A stretch of 64,000 bases of DNA from Calidifontibacillus oryziterrae (GCF_000331575.1 NZ_KB223527.1:779842-843841), one strand, 5' to 3'; counted from the stretch's first letter, positions 10,093-22,906 are shown. Numbers and translations: made by a program. The notes: generated from the letters alone by a model not told the origin.

Positions 10093-11031
10093 TTATACAA
10101 ATCTACCTACAATTACGACCCAGTCATCCAATTGCTTCGTTTCAATTATGTCAAAGCCTGCTTTCTTTATTTCTTCAAGTACGATATCTTTTTTATTTTT
10201 AATAATCCCAGAAGTAATAAATAACCCACCTTTTTTAAGGTTATTTGCTGCAGCATCAATGAATAAAAGAATGATCTCTGCTAATATATTTGCAACGATA
10301 ATATCTACTTGTCCTACGACATTATCTAACAAATTGTTTTGTTTAACCGTAACAATTTCATCAACTTTATTAAGCTTCACGTTCATCAAAGCACTATTCA
10401 CTGATACTTCATCTAAGTCATAAGCATCTACATGCCCAGCACCTAATTTAGCAGACGCTATGCTTAAAACGCCAGAACCTGTCCCTACATCGATAACGTG
10501 ATCCTCTTGTTTTACTACTTTTTCTAGAGCTTGAATACATAGTACTGTAGTAGGGTGGGTTCCCGTACCAAATGCCATACCAGGATCTAGCTCTATCATA
10601 ATTTCATCATCACTAATTGGCTCATACTCTTCCCATGTTGGGACAATAGTAATTTTTTCAGAAATCTTGACAGGGTGGTAATATTTCTTCCATGCATTTG
10701 CCCATTCTTCTTCGTGTACTTCATTTACATTTATGATATTATGACCAATGTCAATATCATACTCCCGTAAAGTATTGATCTTATTTTTTATTACATGAAG
10801 TGCTTGTTGAAATAAATTATTCGCCGGTAAGTAAGCTTTAATCAAGACCCCTTCTTTAGGGTAGTCAGCTGGATTTAATGAATAAATTTCACCATATACA
10901 TTTTCCCGTTCTTTACTTAATTCCGCTGGATCTTCAATAACAACTCCGCTTGCACCTTCGTCATGGAGAATAGCAGAAATCGGTTCTACTGCCTCTTGTG
11001 TAGAGTGAATCGTAATTTCCATCCATTTCAT
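10093..11031 (-). CDS. prmA: Ribosomal protein L11 methyltransferase
   Basis: PrmA trimethylates ribosomal protein L11. The protein (312 residues from the ATG at 11031) has an N-terminal substrate-recognition domain starting [18 protein letters not shown], and a class I SAM domain with [12 protein letters not shown] (about residue 175) and the NILAEIIL motif. A GTG at 11043 is also in frame but badly spaced from a ribosome site. It follows dnaJ after a 196-bp gap that holds a repeat element, and leads into rsmE. Confidence 0.96.
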   Translation of the reverse strand: MKWMEITIHSTQEAVEPISAILHDEGASGVVIEDPAELSKERENVYGEIYSLNPADYPKEGVLIKAYLPANNLFQQALHVIKNKINTLREYDIDIGHNIINVNEVHEEEWANAWKKYYHPVKISEKITIVPTWEEYEPISDDEIMIELDPGMAFGTGTHPTTVLCIQALEKVVKQEDHVIDVGTGSGVLSIASAKLGAGHVDAYDLDEVSVNSALMNVKLNKVDEIVTVKQNNLLDNVVGQVDIIVANILAEIILLFIDAAANNLKKGGLFITSGIIKNKKDIVLEEIKKAGFDIIETKQLDDWVVIVGRFV

Positions 11032-11084
11032 ATGTTTAAACACTCACTTTATATAAATTATAGTAAACAACCTAAAAATAAATG

Positions 11085-11191
11085 AGTCAAAACCGTTAGC
11101 TGACCGCGGACTTCAACTGTGCCGCTACGCTAAATCCTCGCTGCAGGGTCTCGATTAATCGTTATTCCACAGGAGTCTTGCGGTTTTGACT
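11085..11191. repeat. Degenerate intergenic hairpin repeat between dnaJ and prmA
   Basis: An 11-bp perfect inverted repeat, AGTCAAAACCG at 11085-11095 and CGGTTTTGACT at 11181-11191, encloses an 85-bp GC-richer core. On the minus strand the core reads like a worn copy of a dispersed Bacillaceae repeat (ACTCCTGTGGAA, then GAGACCCTGCAGCGAGG). The outer stem followed by a T-rich stretch may also end dnaJ transcription. The repeat-family assignment is from memory. Confidence 0.5.
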
Positions 11192-11227
11192 TCTTTGTTA
11201 AAGAATCAACATCTACAATTAATGGAC

Positions 11228-12346
11228 TTATCCTTTAAACGCACGCTTTACCTTCGCAAAAAAGCTATCATCCTGTTCAGTTACATCATTGCCGCTTATT
11301 TCGGCAAATTCTCTAAGTAGTTCCTTTTGACGTGCATTTAAGCTGGTAGGTGTAATAACACGAATTTTAACATGCTGGTCACCTTGACCATAGCCTCTTA
11401 CATTCGGCACACCTTTTCCTCGTAACCTGAAATTTGTACCAGTTTGCGTTCCAGCAGGTACTTTTAATTTTACTTTACCGTGTAACGTTGGTACCTCTAT
11501 TTCATCACCAAGAGCGGCTTGTGAAAACGTGATTGGCATTTCGCAATAAATATCATCACCATCGCGTTCAAAAAATTCATGTTGTTTAATATGAAAAACA
11601 ATAAACAAATCTCCTGGTGGTCCACCATTCACACCAGGTTCCCCTTGCCCAGATACACGTAACTGTTGGCCCTCATCAACTCCAGCTGGTATCTTAACAT
11701 GAATTTTTTTTCGTTTTTTAACTTTCCCAGAGCCACCACATGTCGTACATTTATTTTTAATCATTTTCCCTGTTCCATTACAATAATTACATACACGGCG
11801 ATTTACAATCCGACCAAATGGTGTATTTTGTTCAACATTTAGTTGCCCTGATCCATGACAATGCGAACAAGTTTCTGGCTTTGTCCCAGGCTTTGCACCG
11901 CTGCCGTGACATGTATCACATTCTACTTCCTTTGGAATTTCGATATCTGTTTCTTTACCAAAAGCTGCGTCTTTAAAATCCAATGTCATCGTATATTGCA
12001 AGTCCGCACCTTGCCTAGGCGCATTTGGATCGCGTCTTCGAGATCCACCGCCACCGAAAAACATATCGAAAATATCGCCAAAACCACCAAAATCAGCACC
12101 ATCAAAACCACCGAAGCCACCTTGGGTAGGACCTGCATGACCAAATTGATCATATTGGGCACGCTTCGTATCATCACTAAGAACCTCATAGGCTTCAGTA
12201 ATTTCTTTAAATTTTTCAGTAGCATCCGCTTCTTTATTTACGTCTGGGTGATATTTTCTTGCAAGCTGCCGATATGCTTTTTTAATTTCATCTTTTGTGG
12301 CGCCTTTTGCAACTCCGAGTATCTCGTAATAGTCTCGTTTACTCAT
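11228..12346 (-). CDS. dnaJ: Chaperone protein DnaJ
   Basis: DnaJ is the Hsp40 co-chaperone that delivers substrates to DnaK and stimulates its ATPase. The protein (372 residues) shows a J domain with HPD (RKYHPDVN, about residue 33), a Gly/Phe-rich linker, four CxxCxGxG zinc repeats ([32 protein letters not shown], about residues 147-210) and two C-terminal beta domains. The open frame extends 31 codons upstream, but the ATG at 12346 has a GGAGTGG site and matches the family N-terminus [11 protein letters not shown]. It follows dnaK after a hairpin terminator. Confidence 0.98.
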   Translation of the reverse strand: MSKRDYYEILGVAKGATKDEIKKAYRQLARKYHPDVNKEADATEKFKEITEAYEVLSDDTKRAQYDQFGHAGPTQGGFGGFDGADFGGFGDIFDMFFGGGGSRRRDPNAPRQGADLQYTMTLDFKDAAFGKETDIEIPKEVECDTCHGSGAKPGTKPETCSHCHGSGQLNVEQNTPFGRIVNRRVCNYCNGTGKMIKNKCTTCGGSGKVKKRKKIHVKIPAGVDEGQQLRVSGQGEPGVNGGPPGDLFIVFHIKQHEFFERDGDDIYCEMPITFSQAALGDEIEVPTLHGKVKLKVPAGTQTGTNFRLRGKGVPNVRGYGQGDQHVKIRVITPTSLNARQKELLREFAEISGNDVTEQDDSFFAKVKRAFKG

Positions 12347-12467
12347 TTCATATCCACTCCCGCTTGTTTCACATAACGTATATATTATCATTCCACAGCC
12401 ATTATACGCAACTTTAGAGCCATGATTTATGACTTTCACAAATAATCTATGATAACAGAAATAAAAA

Positions 12468-12498
12468 GGTCAAAGCCAAGACAGGCCTGACTTTGACC
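12468..12498 (-). terminator. Terminator between dnaK and dnaJ
   Basis: Inverted repeat GGTCAAAG / CTTTGACC, with further pairing inside (GGCCT), is followed on the minus strand by TTTTTATT. It lies just after the dnaK stop and would reduce dnaJ expression relative to dnaK. Confidence 0.8.
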
Positions 12499-12516
12499 AT
12501 ATTTAACAATGAGTTA

Positions 12517-14364
<1,848 letters not shown>

Positions 14365-14396
14365 TCAATTTCTTCAATGACTTCTATTTATTCATT

Positions 14397-15023
14397 CTAT
14401 TGATTAACTTTGACCATTGTAGGTCGGATAACACGATCCTTTAGCTTGTAGCCCTTTTGCAGTTCATCCACTACAATATTAGGACCATAATTTTCATCTT
14501 CTACCTGCATAACTGCTTGATGAACAGTTGGATCAAATTCCTTTCCAATTGCTTCTATCAATTCAAGGCCTTCGGTTTGTAAGGCATCTATTAATTGCCT
14601 GTAAATCATTTCCATTCCCTTGAGCAATTGAGCTGTAGCCTCATTTTGTGATTCTGTATTCAAACTTAAAGCTCTTTCAAAATTGTCAAGAGCAGGCAAA
14701 ATATTCTCTATTAAACTTTGGGCACGGTATTTAGCTTGTGCTTCCTCATCTAACCGGACACGGCGTCGATAGTTTTCAAAATCTGCCTGTAAACGTAATA
14801 ACCGATCTTGTTTTTCAGATAATTCCTTTTGTAATTGTTGAATTTGTAATTGCTCCTCGGAAACGTTTTGATGATCACCATTTTCTGTAGCATCTTCTTC
14901 ATTACCCGTTTCGTTAGCATTTTGAAAGGTGGCTTCCTCTTCAACTGCTTGTTCATTTTGTTGAATCTCCATATTTTCCTCGTCTACTTCTTTTTCTTTC
15001 TGCGAATAGCTTTCATTGACCAC
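14397..15023 (-). CDS. grpE: Nucleotide exchange factor GrpE
   Basis: GrpE releases ADP from DnaK. The 208-residue protein has a disordered, acidic N-terminus (about residues 1-60), a long coiled coil ([27 protein letters not shown]) and a C-terminal beta domain with [13 protein letters not shown] and [15 protein letters not shown] use the GTG at 15023, which has an AGGAGG site eight bases upstream. A weaker alternative is the ATG at residue 18. It lies between hrcA and dnaK in the class I heat-shock operon. Confidence 0.97.
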   Translation of the reverse strand: MVNESYSQKEKEVDEENMEIQQNEQAVEEEATFQNANETGNEEDATENGDHQNVSEEQLQIQQLQKELSEKQDRLLRLQADFENYRRRVRLDEEAQAKYRAQSLIENILPALDNFERALSLNTESQNEATAQLLKGMEMIYRQLIDALQTEGLELIEAIGKEFDPTVHQAVMQVEDENYGPNIVVDELQKGYKLKDRVIRPTMVKVNQ

Positions 15024-15119
15024 TATGTTCGCCTCCTACAAGCCCTTTTTGGTAAAGGTGAGGGACTAGAACCCATTCCACCTCGTATCTATTAATCTTT
15101 GTCCTTAACAATATGACCA

Positions 15120-16154
15120 TTACGATTTGTTTTGATACAAAGAAGTTAACACCTTCGTTAAATCCTGCGAAAAGATATTCAGCAATGTAATTACCCGCGA
15201 ATATTCCATTCTCGTTGGCCCGATAATCGCAATTGATCCCATCGGCTCATTTCCTATTGAATAGGTTGCGGTTATTACACTACAGTTTTGCATTTCCTCA
15301 AGCTGATTTTCTTGGCCAATTTTGACCGTTATCCCAGCTGATTTCGATTTAAACAAATTATAAATTACACTTTCTTGTTCAATAAGCGATAGCAGGGAGC
15401 GTATCTTTTGAATATCATTAAACTCCGGCTGCGTAAACATATTTGTTTTCCCACCATAAAACACTTTTTCAGAAGTATTTGGACCAAATGTCCGCCTTAT
15501 TAGTTCAAAAACCTTTTCATAATCACTTAAATGAGTTTTCAATACACCGGAAAGTTCTTTATGAATTTTACCCTGTAGCTCAATTAGCGGGCATCCTTTT
15601 AACTTTTCATTCAATATGTTTACGAGTTTCTCCAGTTCGGATGGATCCAAGCCCTCTGGCAATGACATTGTTCGATGCTCCACATGCCCTGTATCCGTAA
15701 CGATTATGGCAACTACACTTTCACGTGTAAGTGGAATCATTTGTAATTGCTTTAGCCTTGTTTCAAGATGCTCAGGTCCTAATACAATCGTCGTATAATT
15801 TGTAAACTCTGATAAAAGCTGTGCAGACTTCTTTGCGACATTTTCAAGCTCATAGATTCTCGCATCAAAAAGAGATCGTATTGTTTCTAACTCTTCTTTT
15901 CTTAGAATTGATGGTGATAAAAGATGATCAACATAAAATCGATAGCCCTTTTCTGATGGTATTCTTCCAGAAGATGTATGTGTTTTCTCAATAAAACCCA
16001 TCTCTTCCAAATCCGCCATATCATTCCGAATGGTTGCTGGACTAAATGAAATATCTTCTTTTTTTGCAATTGTCCTAGAACCAACAGCTTGTGCAGAGCG
16101 AATAAAATCATCAATTATCACTTGCAATACTAAAAGCTGACGTTCCGTTAACAT
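15120..16154 (-). CDS. hrcA: Heat-inducible transcription repressor HrcA
   Basis: HrcA represses class I heat-shock genes by binding CIRCE, and is kept active by GroEL. The 344-residue protein has an N-terminal winged helix ([29 protein letters not shown]) and a GAF-like domain. The open frame extends ten codons upstream across the CIRCE repeat, but the ATG at 16154 has an AGGGGTG site and matches known HrcA N-termini. It is first in the operon and so represses itself through the CIRCE immediately upstream. Confidence 0.97.
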   Translation of the reverse strand: MLTERQLLVLQVIIDDFIRSAQAVGSRTIAKKEDISFSPATIRNDMADLEEMGFIEKTHTSSGRIPSEKGYRFYVDHLLSPSILRKEELETIRSLFDARIYELENVAKKSAQLLSEFTNYTTIVLGPEHLETRLKQLQMIPLTRESVVAIIVTDTGHVEHRTMSLPEGLDPSELEKLVNILNEKLKGCPLIELQGKIHKELSGVLKTHLSDYEKVFELIRRTFGPNTSEKVFYGGKTNMFTQPEFNDIQKIRSLLSLIEQESVIYNLFKSKSAGITVKIGQENQLEEMQNCSVITATYSIGNEPMGSIAIIGPTRMEYSRVITLLNIFSQDLTKVLTSLYQNKS

Positions 16155-16170
16155 AGAAGTATCACCCCTG

Positions 16171-16197
16171 TTAGCACTCATGTCTATCGAGTGCTAA
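16171..16197 (-). promoter_or_regulatory. CIRCE operator (HrcA binding site)
   Basis: Perfect consensus TTAGCACTC-N9-GAGTGCTAA, located 17 bp upstream of the hrcA start codon. Confidence 0.97.
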
Positions 16198-16208
16198 TTC
16201 TATAATAT

Positions 16209-16238
16209 AAAGTACCAAAAACTAGCCTATATTGTCAA
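16209..16238 (-). promoter_or_regulatory. Sigma-A promoter of the hrcA operon
   Basis: On the minus strand a consensus -35 TTGACA (16238-16233) is followed after 18 bp by TACTTT (16214-16209) as the -10. Transcription would start at the edge of CIRCE, as expected for an HrcA-repressed operon. Confidence 0.75.
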
Positions 16239-16251
16239 TAAGCTTGCTCGA

Positions 16252-17391
16252 TCATTTTATAAAAGCTTGGAAAACTTCGTTCCCCAAAAACAAACCCTTT
16301 CGTGTAAGTCTAATAAAGTCAACCGTATCCTCTATTAATCCCCGCTTCACCTGCTCCGCAATTTCCTCTTTAAAAACTGATGATAGATCCTTATTAAACT
16401 TCTCTTTAAACTGTTGTTTGGAAACTCCTGCTGTTTTCCTTAACCCTAGAAAAACTTCTTCTTCCATCTTTTCTTGGATGGATAAAACTTGTTCCTCTAT
16501 AAAAGCAAATCCTGATTGTTGGATCAATGACAAATACTTATTTAAAGGACCTGCATTCGCTCGCCGAATTCCAGCAATATAACTATGGGCGCCTGCACCA
16601 ATTCCATAATATTCACTATTATTCCAATACGTTAAATTATGGCGGCTTTCATATCCGGGTTTTGCAAAGTTACTTACTTCATATTGTTGATATCCGTGTA
16701 TGGCCATCTCATCTAGAAGAATATCATACATCGTTGCCTCAACGTCTACAGTTGGTAAATCAAGCTGTCCTTTACGCATCAAATTGTAAAATACCGTTTT
16801 AGGTTCAACTTGTAATGAGTAGCAGGAAAAATGCTGAATATTTAATGAAAATGCTTGTTTTAGTGTGGCTTTAAAACGATCGATAGTCTGCCCCGGCAAA
16901 CTGTAAATTAAGTCCACATTTACGTTTTGGAAACCAACTTGCTTTGCTAAATAAATTGAATGCATTGCATCATTACCACGATGTGTTCTACCAATTTTCT
17001 CAAGTAAATCATCATCAAATGCTTGAACGCCAATACTGAGTCGATTCACACCTGCATTCTTAAGAATTTGTAATTTTCGAGGAGATAATTCACTTGGATT
17101 CGATTCAAACGTAAATTCTAGTTCGCCATTAGTATATCGCGCAGTATGATTTTGAATACTTTGTAATAATTGTTCAAGTTGTTGTTCTGAGAGGGATGTT
17201 GGCGTCCCCCCACCAACAAATATCGACTTTATTGTTCGTGGCGGATACTTTAAAAATACATTCGTCATTTCTTGATCCAACGCTAATAAATAGTCATCTA
17301 CCGGCTGGCTTTTGATATAAAACTTGTTAAAATCACAATAATGGCAAATATGTTCACAAAACGGAATATGGATATAAACAGACTCTAACAT
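16252..17391 (-). CDS. hemW: Radical SAM haem chaperone HemW
   Basis: HemW is related to oxygen-independent coproporphyrinogen III oxidase (HemN) but is regarded as a haem-inserting chaperone. The 379-residue protein has the radical SAM cysteines in PFCEHICHYCDFNKF (about residues 11-20), GGGTPTSL, and a C-terminal HemN-like domain. A longer open frame upstream lacks family similarity. The ATG at 17391 matches the usual N-terminus, although its GAGGGA site is unusually close. Haem delivery may matter for the haem-rich respiratory genes elsewhere in the window, but this is a general Bacillus position for hemW. Confidence 0.93.
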   Translation of the reverse strand: MLESVYIHIPFCEHICHYCDFNKFYIKSQPVDDYLLALDQEMTNVFLKYPPRTIKSIFVGGGTPTSLSEQQLEQLLQSIQNHTARYTNGELEFTFESNPSELSPRKLQILKNAGVNRLSIGVQAFDDDLLEKIGRTHRGNDAMHSIYLAKQVGFQNVNVDLIYSLPGQTIDRFKATLKQAFSLNIQHFSCYSLQVEPKTVFYNLMRKGQLDLPTVDVEATMYDILLDEMAIHGYQQYEVSNFAKPGYESRHNLTYWNNSEYYGIGAGAHSYIAGIRRANAGPLNKYLSLIQQSGFAFIEEQVLSIQEKMEEEVFLGLRKTAGVSKQQFKEKFNKDLSSVFKEEIAEQVKRGLIEDTVDFIRLTRKGLFLGNEVFQAFIK

Positions 17392-17414
17392 TCCCTCACT
17401 TCTCTCTATCAAAA

Positions 17415-17455
17415 AAGCTGTCCAAAAGTTCGCAATTAATACTTTTGTGCAGCTT
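17415..17455 (-). terminator. Terminator between lepA and hemW
   Basis: Two stacked stems, AAGCTG/CAGCTT and CAAAAGT/ACTTTTG, separated by a 2x2 internal loop, end on the minus strand in TTTTTT. It lies only 24 bp before the hemW start. Confidence 0.8.
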
Positions 17456-17532
17456 CTTTTCATAATCCAGCTCAGACACCTAAGCCCCTCGGATAAAATA
17501 TCTGTCGGGGCTAACAAAGGTGCTTCCGCTTT

Positions 17533-19359
17533 TTATTTGTTATCATCCATTCTTAATACTGCCATAAAGGCCTCTTGTGGCACTTCTACTGATCCAACCT
17601 GCTTCATTCGCTTTTTCCCTTCTTTTTGCTTTTCTAATAACTTCCTTTTCCGGGAAATATCGCCTCCGTAGCATTTGGCTAACACATTTTTTCTCATCGC
17701 TTTAATTGTCGAACGAGCAACAATTTTGGTTCCAATAGCTGCTTGGACCGGTACCTCAAATTGCTGTCTAGGAATTAGTTCCTTTAGCTTTTCAACAATT
17801 ACTTTACCCCGGTCATAAGCAAAGTCACGATGAACTATAAACGATAATGCATCGACCTGTTCACCATTTAATAAAATATCCATTTTAACTAGTTTTGATT
17901 GCTTATATCCTATTAATTCATAGTCAAAGGAAGCATAACCCTTTGTACTTGATTTTAAAATATCAAAAAAGTCATAAACAATTTCTGACAAAGGCAATTC
18001 ATATGTGATGTTGACCCTGTTTTCATCAAGATATTGCATATCGATAAAATTACCACGCTTGTTTTGGCATAACTCCATAACGGCCCCGACATAATCATTT
18101 GGCACCATAATTGCTGCTTTTACATATGGTTCGTAGATTGCTTCGATACTTTGTGGGTCAGGCATATTTGATGGATTTTCAATCGTTAACTCTGTCCCAT
18201 CTGTCATAGTAACCTTATAAATAACACTAGGCGCAGTCGTTATTAGATCAATCCCAAACTCTCTCTCTATTCTCTCTTGGATAATTTCCATGTGTAAAAG
18301 CCCTAAAAATCCGCATCTGAATCCAAACCCAAGAGCTTGAGATGTTTCCGCTTCAAATTGTAGTGACGAATCATTTAATTCTAATTTCTCAAGTGCTTCA
18401 CGTAAATCATTGTATTCCTTTGAATCAATTGGATACAATCCACAAAAAACCATCGGATTTAATTTTCGATATCCTGGTAACGGTTCGACAGCCGGGGTGT
18501 TTGCACTAGTAATTGTATCCCCTACTCTAGTATCACCGACATTTTTTATCGAAGCAGTTAAAAAACCTACATCACCAACAGTAAGTTCCTCACGAGGTAC
18601 AGGCTTCGGTGTAAAAACACCTACTTCATTCACTTCAAATTCTTTACCTGTAGCCATCATCCGAATCTTATCGCCAACCTTAACCGTTCCATCAACAATA
18701 CGAATATAAGTAACAACACCACGGTATGGATCAAATAAAGAGTCGAAGATAAGAGCCTTCAAAGGACCCTCGGGATTACCAGTAGGCGCTGGAATCTTTT
18801 CAACGATTTGCTCTAAAATCTCCTCGATCCCGATTCCAGCTTTTGCTGAGGCAAGGACAGCCTCTGAAGCATCAAGACCGATTACATCTTCCACTTCTTG
18901 GCGAACTCGTTCTGGGTCAGCACTTGGTAAATCGATTTTATTAATAACAGGTAAAATTTCTAAATCATTATCCAATGCTAAATATACATTTGCTAATGTT
19001 TGTGCTTCAATTCCTTGTGCAGCATCGACAACAAGAATAGCACCCTCGCAAGCTGCTAGACTTCTTGAAACTTCATATGTAAAGTCTACATGTCCTGGAG
19101 TGTCTATTAAGTGTAAGATGTATTCATTTCCATCCTTTGCCCTGTATAATAATTGAACTGCGTTTAACTTAATCGTTATTCCGCGCTCTCGTTCTAAATC
19201 CATTGCGTCTAATATTTGCGCCTTCATTTCACGCTGGCTAATCGCACTCGTTTTTTCCAAAATTCGATCTGCTAACGTTGATTTCCCATGATCTATATGG
19301 GCAATAATCGAAAAGTTGCGGATTCTCTTCTGACGCTCTTGCCTAGTTTCTTTATTCAT
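17533..19359 (-). CDS. lepA: Elongation factor 4 (LepA)
   Basis: LepA/EF4 is a ribosome-associated translational GTPase. The 608-residue protein shows G1 [14 protein letters not shown]3 [13 protein letters not shown]4 [13 protein letters not shown], then EF-G-like domains and the LepA-specific C-terminal domain ([20 protein letters not shown]). Length matches the family. The ATG at 19359 has an AGGAGTGG site. It follows the spoIIP/yqxA unit after a terminator. Confidence 0.98.
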   Translation of the reverse strand: MNKETRQERQKRIRNFSIIAHIDHGKSTLADRILEKTSAISQREMKAQILDAMDLERERGITIKLNAVQLLYRAKDGNEYILHLIDTPGHVDFTYEVSRSLAACEGAILVVDAAQGIEAQTLANVYLALDNDLEILPVINKIDLPSADPERVRQEVEDVIGLDASEAVLASAKAGIGIEEILEQIVEKIPAPTGNPEGPLKALIFDSLFDPYRGVVTYIRIVDGTVKVGDKIRMMATGKEFEVNEVGVFTPKPVPREELTVGDVGFLTASIKNVGDTRVGDTITSANTPAVEPLPGYRKLNPMVFCGLYPIDSKEYNDLREALEKLELNDSSLQFEAETSQALGFGFRCGFLGLLHMEIIQERIEREFGIDLITTAPSVIYKVTMTDGTELTIENPSNMPDPQSIEAIYEPYVKAAIMVPNDYVGAVMELCQNKRGNFIDMQYLDENRVNITYELPLSEIVYDFFDILKSSTKGYASFDYELIGYKQSKLVKMDILLNGEQVDALSFIVHRDFAYDRGKVIVEKLKELIPRQQFEVPVQAAIGTKIVARSTIKAMRKNVLAKCYGGDISRKRKLLEKQKEGKKRMKQVGSVEVPQEAFMAVLRMDDNK

Positions 19360-19534
19360 TCAACAACCACTCCTACTACGTGAGCAAAATTCACTGAACT
19401 TGATTATATCAATAACAAAGATAGGTTTCAATTATGAATCTTAGTGCAGTGTTAGGATTATTTCCGGCTCAAATTTCCTAAGTTCATAAAATGATTAGAA
19501 AAAACCAGCATTCACTCTACTCTCAACAAAAAAA

Positions 19535-19574
19535 GTTGACCACATTTGCAAGTGTTTTGCACTGCTTGGTCAAC
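19535..19574 (-). terminator. Terminator after yqxA
   Basis: Stem GTTGACCA/TGGTCAAC with an inner AGTGC/GCACT-like stem, followed on the minus strand by a run of T. Confidence 0.85.
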
Positions 19575-19590
19575 CTTATCATCGCAAAAA

Positions 19591-19953
19591 TTACAACCCA
19601 AATACAGTAATCAATTTATCAAATGCAACAATTATTAACCTAACAAGTTGTTGAAATAGTTCAGTAATAAAACTTGCAGCATGGCTTCCTAATTGCGAAA
19701 AAAAATGAAAAGCCTTCATCTCTTCTAATTTCTTTTGTTTTTGTTCAATATCAAAAGTGGAAAACTCACGTCCAAGGATAGACGCTTGAACTTCACCGGC
19801 ATCATCTTTTTTTAACTGAAAGGCACTATCGAATGTATGGTCGTCAAACCCCTTCATTTGATGAAGCCCCTCATTTACTTGCTGCATTCCTATAAGTACT
19901 CCAAAAAATAAAGTAATGACTAAAAAAAGAAATTTCACTACAAATCTTTTCAT
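19591..19953 (-). CDS. yqxA: YqxA family protein (DUF3679)
   Basis: A 120-residue protein with an N-terminal membrane segment (residues 7-25) and a second amphipathic or hydrophobic region near the C-terminus (QLVRLIIVAFDKLITVFGL). Resemblance and position after spoIIP fit B. subtilis YqxA. Its function is not known. It is probably co-transcribed with spoIIP (18 bp gap) in the sporulating cell and is closed by a strong terminator. Confidence 0.8.
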   Translation of the reverse strand: MKRFVVKFLFLVITLFFGVLIGMQQVNEGLHQMKGFDDHTFDSAFQLKKDDAGEVQASILGREFSTFDIEQKQKKLEEMKAFHFFSQLGSHAASFITELFQQLVRLIIVAFDKLITVFGL

Positions 19954-19971
19954 GTTATCCCTTCCTATTGT

Positions 19972-21129
19972 TTACCCATTTACTTTTTCAGCTTGCCAAT
20001 AATATTCGCTAAAAACCTCTGCAATTGCTTCGACAGAACGATAGACTTCATCCAATGAGTTTTCAATCCCACCCATTTCAATCAAAATGGCATTTTCAGA
20101 TAAATCTTGGTTGAATTTTCCGTTTGTTCCAATTCCTTGTTTCTTCGTTACGCCACGACTTAATCCAGGATACTTTTCGTCCAATAACGTATGGAATTCA
20201 GTAGCTAGCTTTAAATTTTGTTCATATTTCGCGTGCTCCCCACCTATGACAAACATAGTCCTAGCATAATTTTCACCATTAATTTTAACTGTAGTAAATT
20301 CACGGGGCTGTGAATCACGATGAAGATCAAGAAAGTAGGTCAAGTCCCGATTGTTCGCAATTGCATCCTTCATCGCAGGTCGAGAAACATCATATGAACT
20401 ATGGTAATCAATCCCTTTCTCTTGCAATTTGTTCGTAAAATCTGTTAGCTCAACTTGAACACCAATCCCGCGATTTTCCAATTCTTGTCCAAGCTTTTCA
20501 GCAACTTTTGTTACATTAACCTCATGGTGATATGCTTCGTTATCTTTCGTCCCTGGTGGCAAATGCGGTAAATATGATTCACGCGAATGCGTAGCATAAA
20601 TATATACAACCTTTCTTCCCTTTGTTGTTAATACCGGCGGAGCGACAGGATCGTCCTTATTCAATTCTTCCAAGCTTTCAATCGATGCTTCTCGTTCCTG
20701 AAGAAGTACTTCCATTGGCGGTGAGGATTCATATGGCATATTTGTATAATTTGTTCCTTCACCTGCTACAATGATTTCACCATCAAAAAGAGAAAAACCA
20801 GGTAGTTCTCTTCCTAGCAAGCTTCGCGGGTCATCTGGGTTTATACTTGTTGCAAGTTCAAAAACAAGTGTACTAATTTTGATAGGCTGTCTCTCAGATT
20901 CATCAATTGATTGTGTAAAATACTGATTTTCAAATCCTAGTATTTGCGCAAAAGCAGCTCCGTCGAGTCTGTTAGCCCACTGGTTGATAGAAGATGACGA
21001 GATTCTGAATTCTGGCTTTAATGCCGTTAGTATCCCTGTTATGATAAATACCACCATTATTGCAATTGGCAATAAAATAATAGGCTTTATTAACGAATGA
21101 CTATTAAATGAGACTATTAAGTTTTTCAA
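19972..21129 (-). CDS. spoIIP: Stage II sporulation protein P
   Basis: SpoIIP is the amidase/endopeptidase of the SpoIIDMP machine that thins septal peptidoglycan during engulfment. The 385-residue protein has an N-terminal membrane anchor (about residues 13-37), a linker, and the SpoIIP domain with YATHSRESYLPHLPPGTKDN, SYDVSRPAMKDAI, YFLDLHRDS and ILIEMGGIENSLDEV, in which the zinc-binding His and Glu residues fall. The start is a TTG with GAGGGTGAG upstream. It is followed by yqxA and preceded by gpr, the conserved order. Confidence 0.96.
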   Translation of the reverse strand: MKNLIVSFNSHSLIKPIILLPIAIMVVFIITGILTALKPEFRISSSSINQWANRLDGAAFAQILGFENQYFTQSIDESERQPIKISTLVFELATSINPDDPRSLLGRELPGFSLFDGEIIVAGEGTNYTNMPYESSPPMEVLLQEREASIESLEELNKDDPVAPPVLTTKGRKVVYIYATHSRESYLPHLPPGTKDNEAYHHEVNVTKVAEKLGQELENRGIGVQVELTDFTNKLQEKGIDYHSSYDVSRPAMKDAIANNRDLTYFLDLHRDSQPREFTTVKINGENYARTMFVIGGEHAKYEQNLKLATEFHTLLDEKYPGLSRGVTKKQGIGTNGKFNQDLSENAILIEMGGIENSLDEVYRSVEAIAEVFSEYYWQAEKVNG

Positions 21130-21226
21130 AACTACTCACCCTCTCAAAGCTAGTCTATTATCTTTTATGCCCTAGCTTTGAGAAATAGAACAATAGAATA
21201 GATATAGACGTGAAACCAATATATTA

Positions 21227-22351
21227 TTAGTGAGTATATGCACCGTAATTATCTTGATCGACTTCATAGTGAAGTGCGGCATTTAGCCCGGCAGCAATAA
21301 CATTTGCCATATCTTCAATAAAAACATCAACTTCTTTAGGTGTAACCATTAAATTATGACCAAGAGGAGAGAGGACTTCATGAATTAGTTTTCGCTTTTC
21401 TTCATCTGCAAGTGTTCCTATCATACCTAAAAAAGAACGGCGTTGATCTTCACTAGGTAAATCTTGCTCCGTTAAAGTCTTTGTTTTCCCAAATGATAAT
21501 CCTGCCGGTACTAATGATCGGCTTGGCCGATCCCCTTCCTTTAACTCACGACCGAAATGCTTAAGAATAAAATCGATCGTATCACTTGTAATCGAGACTG
21601 CATCGACAACTGTGGGAATACCGATTGCTATCACAGGAATTCCTAGCGTGTCTTTACTCAATTCCTTTCGCTTATTCCCTACGCCAGAACCCGGATGAAT
21701 ACCAGTATCAGAAATTTGGATCGTTGAGTTTACACGTTCTAGTGACCTAGCCGCCAATGCATCGATAGCGATGACAAAGTCTGGTTTCGTCTTCTCAATC
21801 ACACCGTGTATGATATCGCTTGTTTCAATACCCGTAATCCCCATAACACCTGGAGCAATTGCACTGACAGAACGGAAGCCTTCTTCTACCGTTTCAGGCT
21901 GTAAATCAAACAAATGCTTCGTTATTAATAAATTTTCGACTGCAATCGGCCCTAAGGCATCAGGGGTAACATTCCAATTTCCAAGTCCAACAACAAGACA
22001 GCTATGTTCATCTTTTATTCCAATTTGTTTCATGAATGAAGTAAATTCCTTAGCGAATACCTTTTCTACTTCTTCCTGAAGGTCAGTATCTTGTTGACGG
22101 ATTCCTTGAACCTCAAGAGTTAAATACTTCCCGGGTTTCTTCCCTAACCCTTTTGTACCAGCTTCTGTAATTTCAACTTCAATGACTTTTATATTCCCCA
22201 CCAATTTTTCTTTTATTATCACACCTTCTACTGTAGATTTCTTTTGTTTCCTTTCGGTTTGCTCAGTTACCATCATTTCATGTGCTTCAATTGCCAAATC
22301 AGTTCGTACATTATATTTGGATAAATCTAAAGATTTGTTCATCTCGTTCAT
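21227..22351 (-). CDS. gpr: Germination protease GPR
   Basis: GPR is the aspartic-type protease that degrades small acid-soluble spore proteins at germination. It is made in the forespore as a zymogen. The 374-residue protein begins with a short propeptide ([20 protein letters not shown]) and contains [48 protein letters not shown] and [17 protein letters not shown], all typical of peptidase family A25. The ATG at 22351 follows a strong AGGAGGGA site. Confidence 0.97.
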   Translation of the reverse strand: MNEMNKSLDLSKYNVRTDLAIEAHEMMVTEQTERKQKKSTVEGVIIKEKLVGNIKVIEVEITEAGTKGLGKKPGKYLTLEVQGIRQQDTDLQEEVEKVFAKEFTSFMKQIGIKDEHSCLVVGLGNWNVTPDALGPIAVENLLITKHLFDLQPETVEEGFRSVSAIAPGVMGITGIETSDIIHGVIEKTKPDFVIAIDALAARSLERVNSTIQISDTGIHPGSGVGNKRKELSKDTLGIPVIAIGIPTVVDAVSITSDTIDFILKHFGRELKEGDRPSRSLVPAGLSFGKTKTLTEQDLPSEDQRRSFLGMIGTLADEEKRKLIHEVLSPLGHNLMVTPKEVDVFIEDMANVIAAGLNAALHYEVDQDNYGAYTH

Positions 22352-22392
22352 TTACTGATCCCTCCTAGTAAATCGGAAATACTGTTAAAATT

Positions 22393-22421
22393 TAGCATAT
22401 CCGTTTAAGAAATAAACATGC
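22393..22421 (-). promoter_or_regulatory. Candidate forespore (sigma-F/G) promoter of gpr
   Basis: On the minus strand GCATG (22421-22417) is followed after 14 bp by GGATATGCTA (22402-22393), close to the sigma-F pattern GYATA ... GGNNANAHTR. Known forespore control of gpr supports it, but the spacing is one base short. Confidence 0.4.
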
Positions 22422-22463
22422 ATGACTTAAAAATCAAATAGATGTAAAATCCAATAGAAGCTA

Positions 22464-22492
22464 TTGCAATACAACAAGCACTTTGGTAAAAT
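22464..22492 (+). promoter_or_regulatory. Sigma-A promoter of rpsT
   Basis: TTGCAA (22464-22469), 17 bp spacer, TAAAAT (22487-22492), located 50 bp before the rpsT start. Confidence 0.7.
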
Positions 22493-22541
22493 ATTGTTTG
22501 TTCTATGTAAAGCCTTATCGGCTTATCAGGAGGTGAAAGAA

Positions 22542-22808
22542 ATGCCAAATATTAAATCAGCTATTAAACGAGTAAAAGTTAACGAAGGTCGTCGTGCTCA
22601 AAATATGTCTGTAAAATCTGATATGCGTACATCAGTTAAAAAAGTAGAGACACTTGTTGTTAATAATGATGTAGAAAATGCTAAGAGTGCCTATATCACA
22701 GCTGCTAAAAAGCTTGATAAAGCAGCTCGCAAAGGTCTTATTCATAAAAATGCTGCAGCTCGCCAAAAATCACGTTTAGCAAAAAAATTAAATGCATTGA
22801 ATGCTTAA
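22542..22808 (+). CDS. rpsT: 30S ribosomal protein S20
   Basis: The 88-residue basic protein bS20 ([20 protein letters not shown] at the start, [15 protein letters not shown] at the end) binds 16S rRNA early in 30S assembly. The open frame begins further upstream at 22464, but the ATG at 22542 has a perfect AGGAGGTGA site and the family N-terminus. It is monocistronic, divergent from gpr and convergent with holA. Confidence 0.98.
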   Translation: MPNIKSAIKRVKVNEGRRAQNMSVKSDMRTSVKKVETLVVNNDVENAKSAYITAAKKLDKAARKGLIHKNAAARQKSRLAKKLNALNA

Positions 22809-22822
22809 TTCACACATATTAG

Positions 22823-22866
22823 AAGGACACGGGCCTTCCGTTTTCATTAGCGGAGTCGATGTCCTT
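22823..22866 (+). terminator. Terminator of rpsT
   Basis: Stem AAGGACA/TGTCCTT with an inner TCCG/CGGA pair, followed by TTCTT. Confidence 0.75.
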
Positions 22867-22876
22867 TCTTAAAAAC

Positions 22877-22906
22877 AAAAAGAAGCGTGATTAAAACGCT
22901 TCTTTT
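22877..22906. terminator. Bidirectional terminator at the 3' end of holA
   Basis: AAAAGAAGCGT/ACGCTTCTTTT with an 8-nt loop. It overlaps the last codons and stop of holA and has A/T runs on both sides. Confidence 0.8.
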
